NCBI RefSeq assembly: GCF_003268025.1 | Contig: NZ_QLUW01000006.1 | Coordinates: forward strand, 392,507 to 456,506 | From: Paenibacillus montanisoli | Lineage (GTDB): Bacteria; Bacillota; Bacilli; Paenibacillales; Paenibacillaceae | Length of the DNA: 64,000 bases | Reading direction: 5' to 3' | Part shown: in pieces, positions 44,035 through 52,541 of the stretch | How positions within the stretch are numbered: position 1 is the first letter of the stretch | How the letters are laid out: each line of letters starts with the position of its first letter | The notes under the pieces: generated by a model | What the model saw: only the letters and a program-made list of their open reading frames with translations | Told to the model about the DNA's origin: nothing | Databases searched by the model: none | Translations under genes and position numbers: made by a program

Positions 44035-45106
44035 CCGTAATGACGGCATGAACTATGCGCCTGTCGCGTTCAAGAAGCCGGAGCCTGTATGCGGCAGCGG
44101 CGAGTTTGTCTTCGCCGCGATGGGCCTCGACCACGGCCATATTTACGGCCAGGTGAACGGTCTCATCGAAGCGGGCGCTGAGGTTAAATGGGTGTATGAC
44201 CGCGACCCTGCGAAGGTGGAGCAATTTCTGAAGGCTTATCCGCAGGCGAAAGCGGCTGCCTCGCCGGAGGTCATCCTCGAGGATCCGCAGGTGAAGCTGG
44301 TGGCGGCTGCGGCAGTTCCGTCGGAGCGGGGACCGCTAGGCGTACAGGTGATGAAGCACGGGAAGGACTATTTTACCGACAAAACCCCGTTCACCACGTT
44401 GGAGCAGCTCGCGGAGGCGCGGGAAGCCGCGGCGGCGACAGGGCAAAAATACATGGTTTACTACAGTGAACGGCTGCATAACGAGAGCGCGATCTATGCC
44501 GGCAAGCTGCTGGAAGAAGGCGCAATCGGCCGCGTCGTGCAGGTGATCGGAACGGGTCCGCACCGGCTGAATAAGGCATCGCGTCCGGATTGGTTTTTCC
44601 GCAAAGCGCAGTACGGCGGCATTCTATGCGATATCGGCAGCCATCAGATCGAGCAATTCCTGCACTTCGCGGGCTGCAAGGACGCTACCGTGACAAGCAG
44701 CAAGGTCGCCAACTACAACAACCCGGAGTATCCGGAGCTGGAGGATTTCGGCGATGCGACGCTCGTGGGAGATAACGGGGCGACGAATTATTTTCGCGTG
44801 GACTGGCTGACTCCGAACGGACTCGGCACGTGGGGCGACGGACGGACGATTATTCTCGGCACCGACGGTTACATCGAGCTGCGCAAATACATCGACGTGG
44901 CCCGCGATAAGAGCGGCGACCATGTCTACCTGGTCAACCACGAAGGGGAGCATCACCTCTCGGTAGGCGGCCAGATCGGGTTCCCGTTCTTCGGGAATTT
45001 GATTCTGGATTGCTTGAACCGGACGGAGAACGCGATGACGCAGGCCCATGCGTTCAAGGCGGCCGAGCTTTGCCTCATCGCGCAAGATAAAGCCGTGCGT
45101 TTGTAA
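44021..45106 (+). CDS. Gfo/Idh/MocA-family oxidoreductase (second copy)
   Basis: A 361-residue Rossmann-fold dehydrogenase. The nucleotide site is degenerate in that AAMGLDHGHIYGQ replaces the usual GxGxxG. The catalytic-lysine motif reads TDKTPF instead of EKP, so the active-site lysine is kept. C-terminal landmarks SHQIEQFLHFAG resemble other members. ATG 44021 lies inside the previous gene; a second in-frame ATG at 44048 is possible. It ends the first co-transcribed block of the sugar-acid cluster. Confidence 0.85.
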   Translation: MSGFNRNDGMNYAPVAFKKPEPVCGSGEFVFAAMGLDHGHIYGQVNGLIEAGAEVKWVYDRDPAKVEQFLKAYPQAKAAASPEVILEDPQVKLVAAAAVPSERGPLGVQVMKHGKDYFTDKTPFTTLEQLAEAREAAAATGQKYMVYYSERLHNESAIYAGKLLEEGAIGRVVQVIGTGPHRLNKASRPDWFFRKAQYGGILCDIGSHQIEQFLHFAGCKDATVTSSKVANYNNPEYPELEDFGDATLVGDNGATNYFRVDWLTPNGLGTWGDGRTIILGTDGYIELRKYIDVARDKSGDHVYLVNHEGEHHLSVGGQIGFPFFGNLILDCLNRTENAMTQAHAFKAAELCLIAQDKAVRL

Positions 45107-45158
45107 AGAAAGGTCTACAGAAGTCGTGCAGGGCATGTTAAAATCAGTTCATTAGGAT

Positions 45159-45189
45159 GCGCCCGGGCCCCAACCATCGGTCCGGGTGC
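45159..45189 (+). other. Hairpin between the oxidoreductase and AraC genes
   Basis: GCGCCCGG (45159-45166) pairs with CCGGGTGC (45182-45189). No T-run follows, and it ends only about 20 bases before the AraC start, so it may slow read-through or lie in the regulator's leader. Confidence 0.5.
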
Positions 45190-45209
45190 TTCAAATGGAG
45201 GGGAACTGA

Positions 45210-46100
45210 GTGCCGCTCACGATGCAATGGCAGCAGCCGATTGAGCTGATGTACCGGAACGATGAACCGTATCCGGGGGCTCAATTTCATTCGCATGCTT
45301 TTTATGAAATGTATTATTTTCAAGAAGGCGAATGCAATTATTTGATCGGTGATAAGCTGATTACGCTTCAGCCCGGAGATTTGATTCTCATGCACGGCAT
45401 GACGCTGCATTGTCCGAACCCAGCGCCGCACCGGCCTTACATTCGCACGATTATTCACATGGATCCCGCCTACATTCATAAAGTGCTTCAAGCGGATACG
45501 GCGGCGATGCTGCTCAAGCCTTTCGACGAGCTCCGCAATATCCGAATTTCCTTAAGCCCGCAGGATCAGGCCGAGCTTGAAACGCTGCTGGCGGAGATGA
45601 ACCGGCTGTACAGCAAGACCAATGAGGCTGGCGTACGGACGGCTTATAACCGTTTCGTCATGCGCGTCATCGAGCTGCTGCATCTCATTCGGGACTGGTG
45701 CAGCGAGCCTGTCTACGAGCAAGGGCACCGTTCGCAGAAGGAGCAGCATGTGCAGCGCGTCATCTCGTATTTGGAGGATCATTACCTCGAAGAGATTACG
45801 CTCGACCATATCGCCAGCGCGCTTCATTTGACGAAGCCTTACCTGTCGAACTTATTCAAAGACGTAACCGGCACAACGGTGTTCAAATATTTATACAACC
45901 GGCGGATCAATCAGGCTAAAATGATGTTCCGGCTCGAGCCCCGGCAGTCGGTCTCCGAGGTATGCCGTGCGGTTGGCTTCCACCATCTGGCGCATTTCAG
46001 CCGGCTGTTCAAAACGACGGTCGGCGCAAGCCCGGAGACGTACCGGAAGCAGATGCTGCAGCTTGGTCCGACCGGTTATAACGGAGGCGTTTACGATTAG
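45210..46100 (+). CDS. AraC-family transcriptional regulator of the sugar-acid cluster
   Basis: A 296-residue regulator with an N-terminal cupin domain (HSHAFYEMYYFQEGECNYLIG, with ligand-type His and Glu) and two C-terminal helix-turn-helix motifs (ITLDHIASALHLTKPYLSNLFK and VSEVCRAVGFHHLAHFSRLFK). Start GTG 45210 follows GGAGGGG at 45197-45203. The following SDR gene overlaps by five bases. It probably controls the uxuA operon in response to a uronate or sugar acid; inferred from position. Confidence 0.9.
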   Translation: MPLTMQWQQPIELMYRNDEPYPGAQFHSHAFYEMYYFQEGECNYLIGDKLITLQPGDLILMHGMTLHCPNPAPHRPYIRTIIHMDPAYIHKVLQADTAAMLLKPFDELRNIRISLSPQDQAELETLLAEMNRLYSKTNEAGVRTAYNRFVMRVIELLHLIRDWCSEPVYEQGHRSQKEQHVQRVISYLEDHYLEEITLDHIASALHLTKPYLSNLFKDVTGTTVFKYLYNRRINQAKMMFRLEPRQSVSEVCRAVGFHHLAHFSRLFKTTVGASPETYRKQMLQLGPTGYNGGVYD

Positions 46101-46872
46101 CAGTCCTTTGTTTGATTTAACGGGACGTACGGCCGCCGTGCTCGGCGGCACGAGCACGCTCGGCAGCGTCATGGCGGAGGCGCTTCTCGACCATGGCGCC
46201 CAGGTGGCGCTCGTCGTCCGCAGTAAGGAGCAGGCTGAGCTGAAGCTTGCGACATTGCTGGATACGGGCCGTGCAGCCTTGTTCCAAGCGGATGCAGCGG
46301 TTAAAGCAGACCTCGTGCGGGTGCAAGAGGAAATCGCGGCTTGGTCGGCGTCCGGCCGGACCGATATTTTGCTTCATGCGGCAGGCACGAACAGCGCGAC
46401 GCCGTTCTTCGAGATTACCGAGGATGAATTTGACCGCATTATGGACGTCAATGCGAAGAGCGTCATGCTGGCCTGCCAGGTGTTCGGCAAAGCGATGATC
46501 GATGCCGGCCAAGGCGGCAGCATCATTACGATCAGCTCGGTCTCATCCGGACCGCCTCTGTCGCGCGTATTCACTTACTCGGCGTCCAAGCACGCCGTCA
46601 ATAGCATGACGCAGTTTTTGGCGCGCGAGTTCGCGCCTCACGGCGTGCGGGTCAACGCCATCGTGCCGGGCTTCTTCCCGGCGGAGCAGAACCGCGCGAT
46701 TCTATCGCCGGAGCGGGTGGCGAGCATTATGGGCCATACGCCGATGAAGCGCTTCGGCGATCCGAAGGAGCTGCAGGGCGCAGTCGTTTGGTTGGCGTCC
46801 GAGGCGGCCTCCGGCTATGTCACCGGCTCGCTGATCCGGGTGGACGGCGGCTTTGGAGCGATGACGATTTAA
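46096..46872 (+). CDS. SDR-family oxidoreductase, possible D-mannonate oxidoreductase; ATT start
   Basis: A 258-residue short-chain dehydrogenase. The nucleotide motif GGTSTLGS, the NSA-type HAAGTNS segment and the catalytic YSASK are present, as is a C-terminal GSLIRVDGGFG. Neighbouring uxuA suggests a fructuronate reductase role like YjmF. No ATG or GTG lies at a suitable place: the best ribosome site, GGAGG at 46083-46087, is eight bases before ATT 46096, and the next conventional codon, TTG 46108, is 20 bases away. ATT is therefore my preferred start. A terminator follows directly. Confidence 0.8.
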   Translation: MSSPLFDLTGRTAAVLGGTSTLGSVMAEALLDHGAQVALVVRSKEQAELKLATLLDTGRAALFQADAAVKADLVRVQEEIAAWSASGRTDILLHAAGTNSATPFFEITEDEFDRIMDVNAKSVMLACQVFGKAMIDAGQGGSIITISSVSSGPPLSRVFTYSASKHAVNSMTQFLAREFAPHGVRVNAIVPGFFPAEQNRAILSPERVASIMGHTPMKRFGDPKELQGAVVWLASEAASGYVTGSLIRVDGGFGAMTI

Positions 46873-46877
46873 TCATC

Positions 46878-46922
46878 ATTACGGCTTGTTCCGCGCGATG
46901 CGGAGCGGCCGTAATTTTTTTT
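46878..46922 (+). terminator. Terminator of the sugar-acid cluster
   Basis: ATTACGGC (46878-46885) pairs with GCCGTAAT (46907-46914), with inner TCCGC/GCGGA, followed by nine T. Confidence 0.92.
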
Positions 46923-46932
46923 TATAGGCAAG

Positions 46933-46958
46933 TGAACAAACGGGCAACCTTCGTCGTC
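46933..46958 (+). promoter_or_regulatory. ECF-type promoter of the sigY operon
   Basis: TGAACA (46933-46938) and CGTC (46955-46958) are separated by 16 bases. This is the -35/-10 layout of ECF sigma factors (TGAAC-type and CGTC), so it is a likely autoregulatory SigY promoter, 55 bases before the sigY start. Confidence 0.65.
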
Positions 46959-47013
46959 GTATTGGCGAGACTGAAGGAAATAGCTGAAATGGAATGGGAT
47001 GAGGAGCTGCCGG

Positions 47014-47598
47014 ATGAGCGGAATGGAACGGCTGGAGGATGAAGAACAGCTAGTGATACGCGCGGTTCGCGGCGATGACCGCGCGCTGGCCGATCTGCTG
47101 CGCCATCATTACGCCATGTTATATCGGTACATGCTTAAAGTGACGATGAACAAGGCGATGGCGGAGGATATGGTGCAGGAGACGATGCTGAAGGCGATTG
47201 AACGAATTGGCGCGTTTCGGCGGCAAAGCCAGTTCTCGACGTGGCTGATCTCGATCGCGACGAGGCGCTACATCGACGAAATGCGCAAGAAGCAGCGGGA
47301 GCAGAAATGGCAGACGCAGGAGCAGGCGTTGCAGGCGATCCGGTTTGACGCCGCGATGCAGCGGCAGGATTGGCCGCATGCGCTCGAAGCGCTCGGTACC
47401 TTGTCCTATGAGATTCGGGTGCCGATCCTGCTCAAATATTATTACGGCTACGCCTATGAAGAGATCGCCGCATGGCTCGACATCCCGGTCGGCACGGTGA
47501 AATCGAGGCTTCACAATGGATTGAAACAGCTAAGGAAGGAGCTTGATGCTAATGAGCAGACGCGAGCGGGAACAGGAGAAAAGCGGAGAACGCAATAA
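47014..47598 (+). CDS. sigY: ECF RNA polymerase sigma factor SigY
   Basis: A 194-residue ECF sigma factor. Region 2 includes AEDMVQETMLKAIERI and FSTWLISIATRRYIDEMRKKQ; region 4 contains YAYEEIAAWLDIPVGTVKSRLHNGLKQLRKEL. The wording and the following yxlC-G genes match B. subtilis SigY. I chose ATG 47014, eight bases after AGGAG (47002-47006), over the earlier ATG 46999. It directs RNA polymerase to its own operon. Regulation by the YxlC protein is expected by analogy. Confidence 0.92.
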   Translation: MSGMERLEDEEQLVIRAVRGDDRALADLLRHHYAMLYRYMLKVTMNKAMAEDMVQETMLKAIERIGAFRRQSQFSTWLISIATRRYIDEMRKKQREQKWQTQEQALQAIRFDAAMQRQDWPHALEALGTLSYEIRVPILLKYYYGYAYEEIAAWLDIPVGTVKSRLHNGLKQLRKELDANEQTRAGTGEKRRTQ

Positions 47599-47956
47599 AC
47601 AACATGAGACCGAACTTCAAGATGAAGAGCAATTCCGTCAGTTGCTTGGCGTTCATTTAGAGAAGTGGGACAGCGGCATTGAGCCCGGCATTCCGACAGA
47701 CGAAGCCATGATGGCCCTGGTACGCGGGCACAAGCAGGAGACGCGGGAACGATTCCGGCGCGAGCTGCTGCTGTTCTGGCTCGTGAGCATCTTTGTGCTC
47801 AGCGGCATGTTTCTGCTCTGGATGAACAGCGTCGTCCTGTTCGCTGTCGTTCAAGCGATTGCCGTCGCGGTCGGCGTCATTGTGGCAGGGGGGCTCGCTA
47901 TAGCGAAGAAGCATCAAGGAGAGGGGCGGCGGCACAGATGGTCGGGTGGAAAATAG
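47552..47956 (+). CDS. yxlC: YxlC-like negative regulator of SigY
   Basis: A 134-residue protein with a charged N-terminal cytoplasmic half, a pair of hydrophobic helices (about 68-110) and a basic tail. It overlaps the sigY end by 47 bases in another frame. In B. subtilis YxlC restrains SigY. AAGGAAGGAG (47533-47541) lies upstream, with ATG 47552 at ten bases; ATG 47546 is possible. It overlaps the next gene as well. Confidence 0.8.
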   Translation: MSRREREQEKSGERNKQHETELQDEEQFRQLLGVHLEKWDSGIEPGIPTDEAMMALVRGHKQETRERFRRELLLFWLVSIFVLSGMFLLWMNSVVLFAVVQAIAVAVGVIVAGGLAIAKKHQGEGRRHRWSGGK

Positions 47957-48147
47957 CAGTCGTTATCGGCGCTGTGATCGTTTTGTTCTGTCAATCGTCG
48001 TGGCTGTTTACGGATGCGAAGAAGCATAGCCGTTATCCGTGGTTTTGGGGCCTATGGGGGATGATTCAGTTTCCGCTGCCGCTGATCTTCTATTTGTTAA
48101 TTGTACGGGTGGGTTGGTCCGACATGAAAATCCGGAAGGGGATCTGA
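47938..48147 (+). CDS. yxlD: YxlD-like small membrane protein
   Basis: A 69-residue protein with two hydrophobic helices (about 4-21 and 34-56) separated by a conserved FTDAKKHSRYPWFWGLWG loop. ATG 47938 overlaps the yxlC end, with GGAGAGGGG upstream. YxlD and YxlE are linked with SigY control in B. subtilis. Confidence 0.85.
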   Translation: MVGWKIAVVIGAVIVLFCQSSWLFTDAKKHSRYPWFWGLWGMIQFPLPLIFYLLIVRVGWSDMKIRKGI

Positions 48148-48152
48148 CAAAT

Positions 48153-48353
48153 ATGGAACTTACAACTTCTCAAATGATGACCATTTTACTGCCGATCGCG
48201 CTCATTCAGCTTGCATTGACGATCACGGCGCTTATCGTATGCGCTCGCGCGGAGGAAACGAGAGGGCCGAAGTGGATGTGGGTGCTTATTATCTTGCTTG
48301 TTAATATTTTTGGCGCGGTGCTGTTCTTTATCTTCGGAAGGAAGCAGGCGTAA
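48153..48353 (+). CDS. yxlE: YxlE-like small membrane protein (PLD-nuclease N-terminal type)
   Basis: A 66-residue protein with two hydrophobic helices (about 10-28 and 42-60) and the short KWMWVLIILLVNIFGAVLFF pattern of the PLDc_N family. ATG 48153 follows GGAAGGGG. An earlier in-frame ATG at 48039 lies inside yxlD and lacks a site. Function unclear; with YxlC and YxlD it is thought to affect SigY activity. Confidence 0.85.
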   Translation: MELTTSQMMTILLPIALIQLALTITALIVCARAEETRGPKWMWVLIILLVNIFGAVLFFIFGRKQA

Positions 48354-48356
48354 GCG

Positions 48357-49307
48357 ATGGCGATGCAAAATGAAGCAGTACTAGCAACGGTTGAAGGCAT
48401 TAGCCGCTCATTCGGCGGGACTCAAGCGGTAAAGGATATTTCGTTCACGCTCGGCGAAGGCCGGTGCACCGCGCTGCTCGGACCGAACGGAGCGGGCAAA
48501 ACGACGACGATTCGCATGCTGACGGGCTTGCTCGTCCCAACAGCGGGACACATCCGGTTCCGCGGCTTGAAGCCGGGTGCGGACCAGCGCGCTTATATTG
48601 GCTATCTACCGCAAATTCCGGCGTTTCATGGCTGGATGACGGGCGCCGAGTTTCTCCGTTATGCCGCCGGGCTTTGCGGGATTCCGAAGCGGGAGGCGGC
48701 TTCGCGCAGCGCCGAGCTGCTGGAGCGGGTCGGCATCGGCGGAGCTGGCAAGCGGCGGATCGGCGGGTACTCCGGCGGCATGAAGCAGCGTCTTGGGCTG
48801 GCCCAAGCGCTTATTCATAAGCCGCAGCTTCTTATTCTCGATGAGCCGGTATCCGCGCTTGACCCGATCGGCCGCCGCGAGGTGATGGAGCTGCTCGGCG
48901 AGTTGAAGCGCGAGACGACGATTCTGTTCTCCACGCATGTTCTGCATGATGCAGAGGAGCTGTGCGACGATGTCGTTATTATGCGCAGCGGCCGCGTCGC
49001 GGTTAGCGGGGCGCTGAACGATATTCGCGAAGGCAACCGCGAGCCCGTGCTTTTGCTTGGCGTCGAGGATACTCGCGAAGCGCGCGAAAAGCTCGGGGAG
49101 TGGCTGACGGGGCTTTCGGATGCGTGCGTGGTAGCGGTGGAGCATTCCCCGGGAAGCAGCTCGGCCAGGCTTTATGTCCGCAACCTGGACGAAGCCAGAC
49201 GCTATGTGCTGAGGCAGCTGAACGAGCGGAGGCTGCCTGTAACGAAGCTGGAAATCGGCTATACGACGCTGGAGGATTTATTCATGAAGGCGGTGGGGCA
49301 AGCATGA
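48357..49307 (+). CDS. yxlF: ABC transporter ATP-binding protein YxlF
   Basis: A 316-residue ATPase with Walker A GPNGAGKTT, signature SGGMKQRL, Walker B LLILDEPVSALDPIG and the switch histidine in STHVLHD. A C-terminal domain of about 90 residues follows, as in ABC-2 exporters. The stop overlaps the yxlG start. It energises an exporter controlled by SigY; the substrate, perhaps an antimicrobial compound, is unknown. Confidence 0.93.
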   Translation: MAMQNEAVLATVEGISRSFGGTQAVKDISFTLGEGRCTALLGPNGAGKTTTIRMLTGLLVPTAGHIRFRGLKPGADQRAYIGYLPQIPAFHGWMTGAEFLRYAAGLCGIPKREAASRSAELLERVGIGGAGKRRIGGYSGGMKQRLGLAQALIHKPQLLILDEPVSALDPIGRREVMELLGELKRETTILFSTHVLHDAEELCDDVVIMRSGRVAVSGALNDIREGNREPVLLLGVEDTREAREKLGEWLTGLSDACVVAVEHSPGSSSARLYVRNLDEARRYVLRQLNERRLPVTKLEIGYTTLEDLFMKAVGQA

Positions 49308-50086
49308 GCAGGTGGCTTGTGTTGTTTGGAAAAGAGTGGATGGAGATGACCCGCAGCTACAAGCTGCTGTGGGTTCCGCTTGTCTTTATCCTGTTCGGCG
49401 CCATGCAGCCGGTAACGACGTATTTTCTGCCTGATATTCTCGCCAATGCCGGCAATCTGCCGGAAGGAGCGGTCATCTCGATTCCGCTGCCGACGGCGGA
49501 AGAGGTCATGGCGAAGACGCTGGAGCAGTTCGGCACGATCGGCTTACTGGTCATTGCGTTGTCCGTTATGGGCGCTATTTCCGCCGAACGGACAAGCGGC
49601 GTAACCGCGATCGTTCTCGTGAAGCCGATCTCGCATCTCGCTTACGTATCGGCCAAATGGGCGGCCATGCTCGCGTTGATCCTGATCGCTTTCGCAGGCG
49701 GCTTCTGCGCGGCCTGGTACTACACGGCCGCTTTGTTCCAGGGCGTCGCTTGGCAAAGCAGCCTGATCGCCTATCTCCTGTTTGCCCTGTGGCTCGGCTT
49801 CGTCGGCTCGCTGACGCTGCTGTTCAGTGCCCTGCTGCGCAGCGGAGCGGCTGCCGCCGCATGCGCGCTCGGCATTGCCGCGGTGCTCGCCGTCACCGCT
49901 TCGGTCTTCCCGAAGGCGCTCGCGGCAAGCCCCGGCATGCTGCCGAAAGCAGCCTCGGCGCAGTTCATGGATGCTGCGAGCGCGAGCCATCCTTGGCTCG
50001 CGGCCGCGGCGGCGCTGCTTGTCATGGCAGCGGTGCTGGCGATCGCCGCTTGGGCTGTGCGCCGGCGGCCGACGCTTGAGGCGTAG
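49304..50086 (+). CDS. yxlG: ABC-2 transporter permease YxlG
   Basis: A 260-residue membrane protein with about six hydrophobic helices. The conserved ERTSGV segment after the second helix is typical of ABC-2 permeases. ATG 49304 overlaps the YxlF stop as ATGA; upstream in-frame codons lie in the yxlF gene. It forms the channel of the SigY-controlled exporter. Confidence 0.9.
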   Translation: MSRWLVLFGKEWMEMTRSYKLLWVPLVFILFGAMQPVTTYFLPDILANAGNLPEGAVISIPLPTAEEVMAKTLEQFGTIGLLVIALSVMGAISAERTSGVTAIVLVKPISHLAYVSAKWAAMLALILIAFAGGFCAAWYYTAALFQGVAWQSSLIAYLLFALWLGFVGSLTLLFSALLRSGAAAAACALGIAAVLAVTASVFPKALAASPGMLPKAASAQFMDAASASHPWLAAAAALLVMAAVLAIAAWAVRRRPTLEA

Positions 50087-50215
50087 CGGCCGAGCCGCAC
50101 GTCATACCATCGGCGAACGCTGGTCTCCTTACCTGCCGTCCTATTGGACTTCCCTACTTATTTTTAGTAGGATAGAGTCATAGAGTATGGTAATGGGTGA
50201 CAGGAGTGTGATCTA

Positions 50216-50593
50216 GTGTATAAACTGAGTGAGCGGATCATCATTGTTGCGGACTTGTTTGAACAGAACCTCCCTGTCGGGGAGTATGGTTATATAATCG
50301 CGTACGACCGCAATGCGGATAACGCCTTCGATTACGTGATTCGGGTGCCGAAGGCCAACCGCAATTTCTACGTGCCCGCCAGCGATATCGAGCTGGAGGA
50401 AGCGCTCATGAAGCAGGAGGCCGACCGGCTGGAGCGGGAAGCGCTGATCGATTTCGCGCTTGCGACCCATAACGAGGAGCTGTTCCGCCGCATCATGAAC
50501 GGAGGCGCTGAGCCTCAGGAAGAAGAGAATGAAGGCGAGCCGCAGACGCGGGAAGAGTTTCTTCGCCAGGTGCGACTGAAGGCTTGGATCTAA
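50216..50593 (+). CDS. Conserved-looking protein of unknown function
   Basis: A 125-residue soluble protein. The N-terminal part is beta-rich (VGEYGYIIAYDRNADNAFDYVIRV broken by charged turns), and the rest is helical and acidic (MKQEADRLEREALIDFAL, then an E-rich linker). No motif is recognised. GTG 50216 follows CAGGAGTG at 50201-50208, so it is probably a real gene. It converges on the next gene with a shared terminator. Confidence 0.7.
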   Translation: MYKLSERIIIVADLFEQNLPVGEYGYIIAYDRNADNAFDYVIRVPKANRNFYVPASDIELEEALMKQEADRLEREALIDFALATHNEELFRRIMNGGAEPQEEENEGEPQTREEFLRQVRLKAWI

Positions 50594-50612
50594 TGCCGTT
50601 CGAACGAAAAAT

Positions 50613-50653
50613 AAGCCTCCCTCTCCGTGTCTGCCGCGGGTAGAGGGAGGCTT
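50613..50653. terminator. Bidirectional terminator
   Basis: AAGCCTCCCTCT (50613-50624) pairs perfectly with AGAGGGAGGCTT (50642-50653). On the minus strand it is followed by ATTTTT, so it serves both convergent genes. Confidence 0.9.
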
Positions 50654-50675
50654 TGTCGTCTTGCCTCAATTCACA

Positions 50676-51527
50676 TTATGCATTCGTTTCAGTTGTAGAA
50701 GTCCCCGAATCAGAGTCTGTTTTGGTCTCCGTTTCTTGCTTCACGCCGTTGCGGTCGATCTTGACGACGTGGAACTTCTTCTTGCCGACGGCTTTGTCGA
50801 ACATTTTGCCGTTCACGATCCGCTCCGCCTGCTGGCCCGCATCCGCGATGGCCTTATCGGCTTCGGCCTGCGTGAGCTTGCCCGCTTTCACAGCCTCGTT
50901 CAAGTTGTCCACGATCGCCTGCTTCTGCGCATCGATCAGCTTCTGCACGTCAACGCCTTTCTCTTTCGCCAGATCTGCCAGCGATTTGCCTTCGCCGAGC
51001 GCTTTCTTCAGATCTTCAAGGCTAAGCCCAAGCAGCTTGGCGGCTGCGTTGAAATCCGCTTTCTCAATAAACATCCCTTTCTCGACCATCATCCCGAAGC
51101 CCTTGCCTTCGAGGGTGCCGATCGGCGAATCGACCGATTTATCGAGGCTGTCCGTGAACGCCTGTTTCTCCTCCGCCTGCTGCTTCTCGAACGCGGCCGT
51201 CATCGCTTTCTTCAGCTCATCGCGCGATACGCCCTGCTCCTCCGCAATTTGGGCAAGCGTTTTGCCCGAAGCGATCTTCTCCTTCATCGCCGCTGCGTCA
51301 AGCTTCAGCAGATCCAGCACCTCTTGGCTGAAGAAATCGACGAAACGGCCCCTTTCGCCGGCAATCATGACTCGCTTCACTTCGTCTTTGCCGATTTGTT
51401 TATCAACGATGACTTTGTCTCCATCCGTGTTCGCCGAAGACGAAGATGTCGTTGCGGCGTAAGCGCTGAGCGGAATCATAACCGCGATGGCGGCTGTCAG
51501 ACCGATGGCTTTCAATGTTTTGTTCAT
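50676..51527 (-). CDS. Secreted helical-repeat protein of unknown function
   Basis: A 283-residue exported protein. The start at 51527 is chosen because AGGAGGAATCTAT sits directly before it; the longer frame upstream lacks a site. A signal peptide (about 1-25, ending SAYA) has no lipobox. Two or three modules of about 60 residues follow, each with the pattern LLGLSxEDLKKALxEGKSLADLAKEKGV (in several variants: LKLDAAAMKEKIASGKTLAQIAEEQGV; GVSRDELKKAM). These short helix-turn-helix-like modules are frequent in secreted Bacillales proteins; function unknown. Confidence 0.8.
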   Translation of the reverse strand: MNKTLKAIGLTAAIAVMIPLSAYAATTSSSSANTDGDKVIVDKQIGKDEVKRVMIAGERGRFVDFFSQEVLDLLKLDAAAMKEKIASGKTLAQIAEEQGVSRDELKKAMTAAFEKQQAEEKQAFTDSLDKSVDSPIGTLEGKGFGMMVEKGMFIEKADFNAAAKLLGLSLEDLKKALGEGKSLADLAKEKGVDVQKLIDAQKQAIVDNLNEAVKAGKLTQAEADKAIADAGQQAERIVNGKMFDKAVGKKKFHVVKIDRNGVKQETETKTDSDSGTSTTETNA

Positions 51528-51743
51528 ATAGATTCCTCCTAAATTTGGTTTTGGTGGGCTTGGCTGCATTTACCAGTATGGGCATCAATCCTTAATAATA
51601 GCTTAATGAAGCGTAAAAGCTTCCTTAGTCCAAAATGAATTTTTTCTTCATAAATAGTAGTTGTCGGAGCCGTATTGGAAGCGTTATTCTATAGAAATAT
51701 CATCCATTTTTTGCACAGGTTTGGATAGGGGGAGGGGACCCGA

Positions 51744-52535
51744 TTGTCGGCTTACTACTACTTTTTTAAAATGAGAATATTAACGACGCTTGCCTACCGC
51801 TTCGAAGTATTTACGGCGGTTGCCTCCAACGCCGTTATGCTGCTGGCGACCGTATTTCTATGGAAAGCGGCCTACCGGGGCATAGGCTCCGTTCAGGAAG
51901 TTAGCCAGCATCAAATGATCGTTTATGCGATCCTATCCGTCGTGATGGGCGCGGTCTTGTCGGTGAATGTACAGGACGACATGTACTACCGGGTGCGGGA
52001 AGGCCATATTGCTACGGATTTCATCAAGCCTGTCCAGCTGCTGGGCATGTTTCTGGCCGAGGATCTCGGCACGACGGTCAGTGCGCTCGTCAATCGGGCG
52101 GTTCCGCTGATCCTGTTAGCCTCGATTTTGTTTACGCCTCCGCTTCCGGTGAGCCTTACCGCCTTTCTGCTCTTCGTGCCCAGTCTGATGCTCAGCTTTT
52201 TGCTGCTTTGGCTGATGGGCGCGATTGTCGGCATGATTTCATTCTGGGTGCTGGAGCTGGGCAATCTGGGTATCGTCAAAGACGCCATCGTGCGCATTTT
52301 GTCCGGCAGCCTGATTCCGATCTGGTTCTTTCCCGATTGGATGGGCACGGTATCGGCCTATCTTCCGTTTCAGTACATGTATCAAACCCCGCTTTCCATC
52401 TACATCGGCAAAATCACCCATTCGCAAGCCGGGACCGCGCTGGCCATTCAAGCCGCATGGATCGCCGTGCTTGCCTTTATCGCATACGCAGTGTGGCAGC
52501 GAGCCAAGCGCGTAACGCTCATTCAAGGAGGTTAA
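51744..52535 (+). CDS. ABC-2 type transporter permease (COG4587-like)
   Basis: A 263-residue polytopic membrane protein with six hydrophobic helices. The segment LYR-type start (YYYFFKMRILTTLAYRFE) and the WFFPDW-xx-FQYMYQTP region are typical of the paired permeases of the COG4586-4587-3694 exporter. TTG 51744 follows GGGGGAGGGG (51728-51737). The partner permease begins six bases after the stop. Substrate unknown. Confidence 0.85.
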   Translation: MSAYYYFFKMRILTTLAYRFEVFTAVASNAVMLLATVFLWKAAYRGIGSVQEVSQHQMIVYAILSVVMGAVLSVNVQDDMYYRVREGHIATDFIKPVQLLGMFLAEDLGTTVSALVNRAVPLILLASILFTPPLPVSLTAFLLFVPSLMLSFLLLWLMGAIVGMISFWVLELGNLGIVKDAIVRILSGSLIPIWFFPDWMGTVSAYLPFQYMYQTPLSIYIGKITHSQAGTALAIQAAWIAVLAFIAYAVWQRAKRVTLIQGG

Positions 52536-52541
52536 CCCTTC

